DNA of 64,000 nt from Ostrinia nubilalis (Eukaryota; Arthropoda; Insecta; Lepidoptera; Crambidae): contig NC_087099.1 of assembly GCF_963855985.1 (NCBI RefSeq), forward strand, positions 14,662,001-14,726,000, in the 5' to 3' direction. Positions 57,501-64,000 of this stretch are shown here, in pieces. The notes beneath the pieces were generated by a model. That model did not search any database. It was not told the DNA's origin and saw nothing but the letters and a program-made list of their open reading frames with translations. Numbering within the stretch: the first letter of the stretch is position 1; every line of letters starts with the position of its first letter. The translations under genes were made by a program, and so were the position numbers.

Positions 57501-60500
57501 CCCTCAGCGCATGCCTCCGTGCGCAAACCGCGCTAGGGGGCCGCGTGCGCAGCAAGTCTCTTCCACCACCCGCCAGGGCGCAGCACACGACTAGCAGGCG
57601 AGCGGCCGCGCATCTAACCAACGGGCTTTTGTGGCTGCGAAGGGAATGAGGGTGTTCGCGATTGAAAAATCCGCCAGATGGCGGGACGTGGATGTGGGTC
57701 TGACTGCTGCGTGATTGGTGGATTTTGACATATCTGTCAATGTCATGTCAAAAATAACCAATCATGCAGCATTTGGACCTCGCGTCTACGTATTGCCATC
57801 TGGCGGATTTTTCAATCGCGAAAACCCTCATTGCTAGATTGAGAGTAAGAGCTGAGAGAGTGGTGAGACGTTTGAGTGAAAGAAAGTGGTGCGCAGCGCA
57901 TCAAGTATCGCCCCCCGCCCCATAGGGCGCAGCACACGACTAGGTCCAGGAGACGAGCGGCCGCACATCTAACCAAGGGGCTTTTGTGGCTGCAGAACAA
58001 ATTACTAGATTGAGAGTGAGAGATGAGAGAGCGGTGAGAGGGTTGAGTGAAAGAAAGTGGTGCGCAGCGCATCAAGTATCGCCCCCGCCCGCTAGGGCGC
58101 AGCACACGACTAGGTCCAGGAGACGAGCGGCTGGACATCGCACCAGCGGGCTTTTGTGGCTGCGAAGGGAATTGCTAGATTGAGAGTGAGAGCTAAGAGA
58201 GCGGTAAGAGGTATGATGAGTGAAAGAGAGTGGCGTGCTGCGCAGCAAGTCTCTTCCACCACCCGCTAGGGCGCAGCACACGACTAGGAGACGAGCGGCC
58301 GAACATCGCACCAGCGGGCTTTTGTGGCTACGAATGGAATTGCTAGATTGAGTGTGAGAGCTGAGAGAGCGGTGAGAGGTTTGAGTGAAAGAAAGTGGTG
58401 CGCAGCGCATCAAGTATCGCCCCCGCCCGCTAGGGCGCAGCACACGACTAGGAGACGAGCGGCTGAACATCGCACCAGCGGGCTTTTGTGGCTGCGAATG
58501 GAATTGCTAGATTGAGAGTGAGAGCTGAGGGAGCGGTGAGAGGTTTGAGTGAAAGAGAGTGGTGCGCAGCGCAGCAAGTATCGCCCACCACCCGCTAGGG
58601 CGCAGCACACGACTAGGAGGCGAGCGGCCGCACATCTAACCAATGGGCTTTTGTGGCTGCGAATGGAATTGCTAGATTGAGAGTGAGAGCTGAAAGAACG
58701 GTAAGAGATTTGAGTGAAAGAGAGTGGCATGCTGCGCAGCAAATCTCTTCCACCACCCGCTAGGGCGCAGCACACGACTAGGAGACGAGCGGCAGCACAC
58801 CGTACCAGTGCCACAGTGGGCTTTTGTTTTGTGGCTGTGAATGGAATTACTAGATTGATGGTCTTACATAATAGCAGAATATTCAGGTCTTGGGTCTATC
58901 CCAGGTGAGAGCAGTAAAGGGTTTTAGTAATAGAGGAGTCGCAGATGGCAAGGGGCGCAAAATTGTCGCACGCTATCAAAAACTCGTAGACTTCTAGTAG
59001 GTAGAACCCAAAAACGGTTGAAGGTACGGAACCAGAAGTTATCTTAACCATAAACAATGTAAAAAGGTAGAAGTACATCGAACCTTCATGTAAAAGATAA
59101 GATACTACCCTAGATAAGATGTCATGAGATGATAATGTTGTTTAAATAACCACACCTACAAGAGCAAACTGACGTAGTTATTTGATACGTTATCAAACTT
59201 CAAGAATATCAAGTTATTTACCAAGTTTGCAAATATAGATACAAGCCGAATCTGTTATCAAAACCAAGTGAAGACTGCTTTCATAATCAAATGTAACCCA
59301 CTCAGAGTATTTGTCATCAGGGTTCGAAAATATCCGATATTTATGATATATATCCGATATATATCGGATATATATCATAAATATCCGATATTTATGATAT
59401 TTATCAGATATATATCGGATATATATCATAAGGATATTTTCGAACCCTGTTTGTCATATTATGATCACCTCACGTCGCCTGATAAGCAATGTTTATTAGC
59501 CATGAACTTTTCTTTCAGATGTTTTGGGTTCCGAATCTGTCTATCGATGGGCTGTGGACTAGTCCGGAATTTTAGGCATGTTGTGGCTACCACACACAGA
59601 GCTTCAAGACGATTACCAAATCGGTACTTCTTGATACATTAACCTCCTATGAGTAGTCGGTCAAAACCGCTAGTCTTATCTATAGGTACATGATACACTA
59701 AATTTACTTTCTCCCGACATAAAATATGTATAAGCTGATAAGCCGTTGTAAAAAGATTTGTCATTCAGATTAGTATTATCATTATTAATACTGCATTCTT
59801 TAGAAAGGCGCCAGTTATCATCATCATCCACATGACATTAAACTTATATCCAGATTCAAACTAGATGATGTAATCTAAGATTACGAAAGTAATACGGTCA
59901 TGGACATGAGAGAGTTATGAAACAACTAGGTTCCTTCATATAGGGTTAGGTAGATTTCTCATACACTTAAGAGCACGATATTTACCTCAGATCATAGAAA
60001 GAGATATCTACCGACCGTGGTCGTTGGGGCGTTGGGGCAGAAAAGTTCTCGGATAGCAACCACGGACCTGACAACGAACATCAAGTAGGTATGCCTCTCA
60101 CTCCGAGGTCCGACGGTCTGGTAAAGCATCTGAATGCGGATAGCGCAGGACCGGTCTTTGTGGAACGTGGTTGGACGTTTGGTAACGCAGGACCGTTCTT
60201 TGTGGAACGTGGTGGACGTTTGGTTGAAACAAACGAGAATTCATTATGCATTACCCGACTCCATGTATGCAGAGCGCCGTAACTGCATGCGTCAGCTCCA
60301 CGCCGCACACTATACCGTCGAGGGCTACGTTAGCAGCGCGCCGCACCGGCCGGCTGAAGCTGCCTGTCTTCACGAGCAACGTCGTCACAGCTTCATAGAA
60401 ATCCTGTCCAACGGTGATCAGGTTAAAACCAGAGAGGAGTGTCTTACTTATTAAAACTGTTGTTTCCACTTACTGGTTTTTTAGTATAATTAGTATTTTT

Positions 60501-63076
60501 CAAAACTGACGCCAAAGTATGACATGCCGAGCGGGCAACTTGCGTTCGTGGAGATTCAACATGACCGCTCACCTGCGATAAAGTGGATTTAAAGAGTTGC
60601 TTAAAGCTAGTGTATTGTCAAAAGCATAAAAAGCAGACAATAAACTAAAAAATACGAACTTGTCTGATCAGATCAGCGATGCGGTGTTCTGGTATGATTC
60701 CCCAGAACTTCTCCATGACTCTTGGAATTTCTTCTAATGTGTCCGCTATTTCAAACCTGGTTATATTAAATTTCGTGTTACTGTCAGTCACTGAAAACCA
60801 GCTCGCACTCTTGCATAGAGAGGAGCGGAGGATCTGGCCAGCGGATAACTGGGGAACTAAAATAATGGTTTCAGGATGACACATGAGATAACTACAGACA
60901 CCATGTGCAGAACGGGTTAGCACAAAGTGAAAGAGCTCCATACAGAATTAAATTTGAAACCCCAAAAGTTAAAGATTAAGAACAGCATGATCCCACCGCT
61001 CGCCAATTCAGTATAATTGCAGTACCAAGAAGCTGATCGCAGTCTCCGTAGCAATTCCACGCAGAGTGCGTCGCAGCCCCTTTCAGCGATGTCTCCCAGT
61101 CGGCTCTCGTCTGGTGACACGCTGCCTGGAGATGCACTTCTGCTTGTCTTGCTTTCTGATGTCCTGAGAGGGTGGATTTTATAATCGGGTTTGTTGTTTC
61201 TTCAAGTTATGACTCAGCTTCATTACAAGCTTTTTCTATTGACAACTTACTTATCACTTTGATATTCTTAACCCAGCTTAATATCACCCTTACCAAGACA
61301 CATAAATCACAATACTTACGTAACATTATGCTTTCCCGATGGCCAATGCCTCAAACTGTTATTGCTCATCTTGAGCTCCGTGATTTTATCTTTTATACTT
61401 ATGGATTCGTTAACTCTTGCTAGAAAAGTTTCAGGCTTTTTCAAACACTGAGGACCTTTAACCTCGGATGTGTTTGTAGTCTGAGGGATATTCTGTTTAG
61501 GATGGCCTTCCGCGTGTATGGGGGGTAGCTGCAGAGCGTCGGGTTTTCTTGCTGGATCTACAATAATATTCCTTTTTTAGACAAGACATACTTAAAAGGT
61601 TAAAAGACATCTGCCATTTTACTTACCACTTCTTCCACTAATGAGGGGACTTTCGCCTGCAGCCAAATCTTTCGTTCCTATCTCCCACCTGTCCCCTACA
61701 CCCCATTCTCTAGGTTTATGTGAATTTGACCGTTGCGTGTTTCCAGAAAACAAGAAATTCAAGTGAGGGCTTGTAGGACAAGACTGATTGCTTTTTATAG
61801 GAGGCAATTTGAAATTTTCTCGATCATTTCTGGTTTCTTCGTTAGGCAAAGCCTTCACCTTGATACCAGTGCTGTTTGTGAAGAGTAAGTATTTATCATC
61901 ATCTTTCAAATCAGATATATTGCTGCAGTCTGGTGTTATATCCAGAATACTTTCTTTCTTTGTTGGAACTCTTTCTGACTCTTCGGTCAAAGGAGACAAC
62001 GTGTTAAAGCGAGGACCTAAATCCTGTTCGCAAGTTCTCTCAACGTTTATACACATTTTCTCAGACAGCTTTTTGTACAGATCTTCAACATCACTATCAA
62101 TCGACTTTGGTACTTCACTCGTATCACTAGTGTTATCTCCTTTGTAGTTTTTGTTGCCTTCAATATACTCGTTGCACAAAAGAGAATCTTCATCAATATC
62201 TGTATCAGATTTTTCAAATGGGCTACTATCTCCATACTCCTCTTTATTTTCACTGTAATCGCTTTCTTTCACGTCTTTATCGTCGACAATTTTGATGACC
62301 TCATCGTTATTAGAGCTGTTACTATTGTCGCTCTTGGTATCATCAGTTCGATCGTTCTCCGATTCAGAAATGGGAAATTTAGAAGATCCATCATCTAAAG
62401 AGTTACTGATAATTTGATTACGTGAGATGCTGCATACATTGTTGGCATTATTTACGTGATTATCTACATGTCTCGCGAATTCAGCATGTGCTTCTGTAAC
62501 GTGTATCCTGTATTCGACTGTTTTGTTTTCCGATATGGATATAAACGACGTTTGGGTTTCTAATGTTTTGTTGTCTATAGCTTTTCTTATAGCACCCTCT
62601 GTTTCGGCTAGTTCAATGATAGTTTTGCTGGTTTGTGTAAATATTTCTTGGGCTATGGAGCAAGTGTGGAAGGTAGCTGAAGTGGCTTTGCTGATTTTGT
62701 TTATCGTTTCATACTGGATGTTCATGTTTGAGGGTGTTCTTTGCTTGCTCACGTCTCTCAGGTTGATGACGCTCTGGTTTCCGTGGAGGTGGAAGGTGGT
62801 TTCGCTGTCGTCGCTTTCGTCAAGCTCGATGACGTAGGTCTCCTTGCTGGAGGAGTTGTTTTTATCGGAGCTACTGTCGGTGAAGTCCAGGGAGTACACG
62901 TTCGAAGTGGCTACACTTTTTTGTGAATCTGTATATTTTACGTCGCCTACTAGATCTTCGATTTCTTCGTCCTACAACAGGAAAGTTCTATCGGTCACAT
63001 TTCTCACACAAATACAAGTTCAGTCGACTGAACATAAATCTATAGAAACGATACAAAAAATGAAAGTACTTACCAT
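54512..63076 (-). CDS. TOG-domain protein, crescerin/TOGARAM-like, 9 exons, about 823 aa
   Basis: Minus-strand exons joined by phase: 63076-63074 (start codon only), 62971-61627, 61557-61320, 61163-60997, 60856-60660, 60403-60255, 57634-57461, 54790-54644, 54563-54512; the sum is 824 codons including stop. Exon 2 encodes a disordered acidic region (YVIELDESDDSE, then DKDVKESDYSENKEE). The C-terminal part is HEAT-like: FYEAVTTLLVKTGSFSRPVR, then IHGVG joined exactly to HKSPLVRCAAARLL, then LRALAALLEDKSTDTR joined to KYAERLYSMLRPL. This order matches the TOG domain of the crescerin/TOGARAM family, which bind tubulin and act in cilia. Exons 4-5 should be the first half of the TOG and are less certain: donor GTGGGA is weak, and a second frame of exon 4 reads DWETSLKG, also TOG-like. 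The last exon (RSPSPVRSKANDRSRDL) rests only on phase and an acceptor. Exon 7 is preceded by extra partial copies. Confidence 0.65.
54815..54918 (+). pseudogene. RTE-type retrotransposon ORF fragment, left part
   Basis: One frame reads RRRTKVTDIARRIAKIKWQW then AGHIARRDDRSWG, the conserved RTE segment that normally continues into KVLEWRPR. That continuation is found 470 bp further right, so an insertion separates them. It lies in an intron of the TOG gene on the opposite strand. Confidence 0.75.
54919..55386. mobile_element. Insertion of about 460 bp in the RTE fragment
   Basis: The string GTTGGGGCA ends the left RTE part (54910-54918) and is repeated at the start of the right part (about 55393), consistent with an 8-9 bp target duplication. 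The inserted DNA begins near CAGAATAATAATAAG and ends near AACAGGCCTG. No clear terminal inverted repeat is present, so its class is open. Confidence 0.5.
55387..55600 (+). pseudogene. RTE-type retrotransposon ORF fragment, right part and tail
   Basis: WGRKVLEWRPRAGRRSVGRP, then KWTDDLVKVAGRAWMRAAQD, then, after a one-base frameshift near 55540, EAFVQQWTSFG and stop at 55573-55575. This is the C terminus of an RTE ORF. The GAAACGAAA-type tail follows. Related tails occur at 10640, 12935 and 40710. Confidence 0.8.
56175..56455 (+). mobile_element. tRNA-derived SINE
   Basis: The head (56176-56248) has RNA polymerase III A-box-like TGGTGTAGTGGTTCAGAACG and B-box GGTTCGATTCC in the tRNA arrangement, ending CCGGCCGGGCA. 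An unrelated body with TTAAGCTAGCACCCATAACA and GCTAGCTGGCGCTGTGTGAA follows, then an AT-rich tail. The composite structure marks it as a SINE, not a tRNA gene. The short flanks around the body give no clear target duplication. Confidence 0.85.
56456..57029. other. Intron of the TOG gene, nothing recognised
   Basis: AT-rich intronic sequence. Confidence 0.4.
57030..57240. repeat. Interspersed repeat with direct and inverted copies
   Basis: GGCGCCACTGTAGAGTAAGG-type strings occur twice (about 57059 and 57168), each followed by TCCTGTCA. AGGGCTATCGTTTT at the left pairs with AAAACGATAGCCCT at the right. It shares GACTATCGCATTTG with the repeat at 16207-16560. Confidence 0.6.
57260..57415 (+). 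pseudogene. Non-LTR retrotransposon C terminus and poly-A tail
   Basis: A short frame reads REWNSLPAAVFKAKVNRFLN, matching the WNSLP-x-VF+-+hN+ ending typical of CR1/Jockey-like ORF2 proteins. It is followed by GGCAGATATGTACCATCCTA and an A-rich end. The same 3' end occurs at 11252-11338 and inverted at 63660-63740. Confidence 0.7.
57461..58830 (-). repeat. About 170-bp tandem array of a TOG exon's acceptor and first half, 7 copies
   Basis: Reading on the minus strand, each unit has a pyrimidine-rich tract, CAATTCC-TTCGCAG acceptor, and the first ~95 bases of TOG exon 7 (HKSPLVRCAAARLLVV then CCALAGGG). Acceptor-proximal GGGCTTTTGTGG strings lie near 57623, 57978, 58148, 58317, 58489, 58645 and 58818. 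Only the 57.5-57.6 kb copy runs on into the complete exon and donor. Some units are 168 bp and keep the frame open across copies (for example 58814-58410); others break it. One unit is interrupted by a 184-bp MITE. Confidence 0.93.
57647..57830. mobile_element. 184-bp MITE inserted in the TOG exon array
   Basis: The ends TGAGGGTGTTCGCGATTGAA and TTCAATCGCGAAAACCCTCA form a 36-bp terminal inverted repeat (one mismatch) that continues into CCGCCAGATGGC. Sister repeat units show the uninterrupted sequence AAGGGAATTGCTAG at this point, fixing the insertion site. It lies just upstream of the acceptor of the complete exon. Confidence 0.85.
58831..59317. other. Intron of the TOG gene, nothing recognised
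   Basis: AT-rich intronic sequence before the hAT-type palindrome. Confidence 0.4.
59318..59449. mobile_element. 132-bp hAT-type palindromic element
   Basis: The ends CAGGGTTCGAAAATATCC and GGATATTTTCGAACCCTG are perfect complements and are flanked by the identical 8-mer TTTGTCAT (59310-59317, 59450-59457). The interior is repeats of TATCCGATAT/ATATCGGATA, so almost the whole element is one hairpin. Confidence 0.9.
59458..60019. other. Intron of the TOG gene, nothing recognised
   Basis: AT-rich intronic sequence. Confidence 0.4.
60020..60240 (+). pseudogene. Highly decayed RTE-type fragment with local duplication
   Basis: GTTGGGGCAGAAAAGTTCTC is identical to the start of the RTE fragment at 55393. 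The sequence then decays. GCAGGACCG-TCTTTGTGGAA followed by CGTGGT-GGACGTTTGG is duplicated at about 60146 and 60188. Confidence 0.55.
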
Positions 63077-63659
63077 TGCAAGACAATTTAGAACAAAAAA
63101 TAATACAAATTACAACATGAACCGCAGTGTAACCACCGAAACGCGTACTTTACGTATTTAAAAATATTTCAGTGCAATTCTGACAGGCCATGACAACTTT
63201 GAACTGAGAAATTGTCTTTTGACTTTAGTTTTTAATTGTCATTTAGGTAGAAATTATAAGTTTATGGTTAAAAAAGTTTTATAGAGCGAAAAAGTGTTGT
63301 TCTTTACATTTTAGGCCGATATTTCAAGTTGCAAAGAAACAATGAGCGTTTATTATTTAGAATGAATATAATCTGAACAAGGTTTTGTAAATAAAACAAA
63401 GTTGTACATTAAAATATGACAAACTATTTAATCCACGTCTAGTGAAATCTCCACCCGCAGCTAGAGCCGGTATAGGTGTACAAATATCACAACAATAGAT
63501 ACCCATATCAGTTCCGATGTCCATAACACATAAACCACGTACAATAATACATACAAACTTACAACACGAACGAAGGCAGTTGGCACTCGGCAAACTCAAT
63601 TAACTTTGAACCTTAAACTAAAGTTATAAAGTCGGATATATTGGGGAAAATCGACAGGT
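63077..63659. other. Region upstream of the TOG gene
   Basis: Should contain the promoter and 5' UTR of the minus-strand TOG gene. No TATA box or initiator is evident and no other gene is supported. Confidence 0.4.
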
Positions 63660-63760
63660 TTTTTTTATGCATAAAAAGGCACGATCGCACCTGATGTTAA
63701 GTAGGATGCAGTCTAGGATGGTATATATTTGCCCTGTAGGGTTGAGTTCAAGTGGTGTTC
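63660..63760 (-). mobile_element. Non-LTR retrotransposon 3' end, minus strand
   Basis: Read on the minus strand, TATACCATCCTAGACTGCAT then CCTACTTAACATCAGGTGCG leads to a TATGCATAAAAAAA end, matching the tails at 11252 and 57330. DNA to 63930 may be more of the same element, but no coding match was recognised. Confidence 0.55.
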
Positions 63761-64000
63761 ATCCAACCCTCACTGGTCACAGCTTAAAACCTTCACTGGT
63801 TGGATTTCAATCGAGACCAAGCTGTAGATCCTGGCTATACAGGAGTGGCAGTGGTGGGAAAGTGTGGTGGGATAAGTCCCGTAAGAGGTGGTTTGCATTT
63901 GCCGTCGTGGCAATGTACGACGCTCGGTAAGAAAGAAAGAATTCGTTTTTATAAGCGAGAAAAACATGGATATTTTGTGTTGAGGCAAGCGATTCAGAAC

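Noticed and set aside
59268..59642. Open frames with IYIRYISD-type repeats
   Set aside because: They are translations of the ATCGGATA palindromes of the hAT-type element, not protein-coding sequence.

Overview
This is a eukaryotic nuclear window, almost certainly from a moth or butterfly. It has AT-rich intergenic DNA, GT-AG introns, a tRNA-headed SINE, RTE-type and other non-LTR retrotransposon tails, and many short inverted-repeat elements with TA, TTAA, TAA or 8-bp target duplications. Nothing looks bacterial, viral or operon-like. Exon structures were derived by hand from splice signals and reading phase; no database search was possible. Layout: 1-5.2 kb is mobile DNA: the 3' end of a non-LTR retrotransposon, a long open P-element-type transposase exon, two foldback elements and a complete non-autonomous hAT element (4309-5203) with a perfect 8-bp target duplication. 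5.8-18 kb holds a ten-exon plus-strand gene for a predicted 1711-residue C2H2 zinc-finger protein: one finger at the N terminus, a long disordered Ser-rich region with 14-residue repeats, and thirteen fingers near the C terminus. Its introns carry several MITEs and three separate local duplications of finger exons, the largest a 127-bp unit present about 12 times that carries an exon end plus its 5' splice site. 18-28.6 kb is 3' UTR and intergenic DNA with a 1.1-kb inverted-repeat element and a nested transposon-in-MITE. 28.6-32.6 kb is an apparently complete PIF/Harbinger transposon with both expected genes, a four-exon DDE transposase and an opposing three-exon Myb/SANT-like protein. 32.6-54.5 kb is mostly unrecognised DNA, interrupted by a small gene with a textbook TATA/initiator promoter encoding a 60-residue predicted secreted peptide (43.0-43.4 kb), a piggyBac-type element, Tc1/mariner-type elements and a poly-G/poly-C repeat. 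54.5-63.1 kb holds a minus-strand gene whose exons assemble in consistent phase into about 823 residues: a disordered acidic N-terminal half and a C-terminal TOG (HEAT-like) domain resembling crescerin/TOGARAM microtubule regulators. One TOG exon is preceded by about six extra tandem copies of its 3' splice site and first half. The two host genes show no direct functional link. What they share is tandem amplification of an exon-intron boundary: 5' splice sites in the zinc-finger gene and 3' splice sites in the TOG gene.
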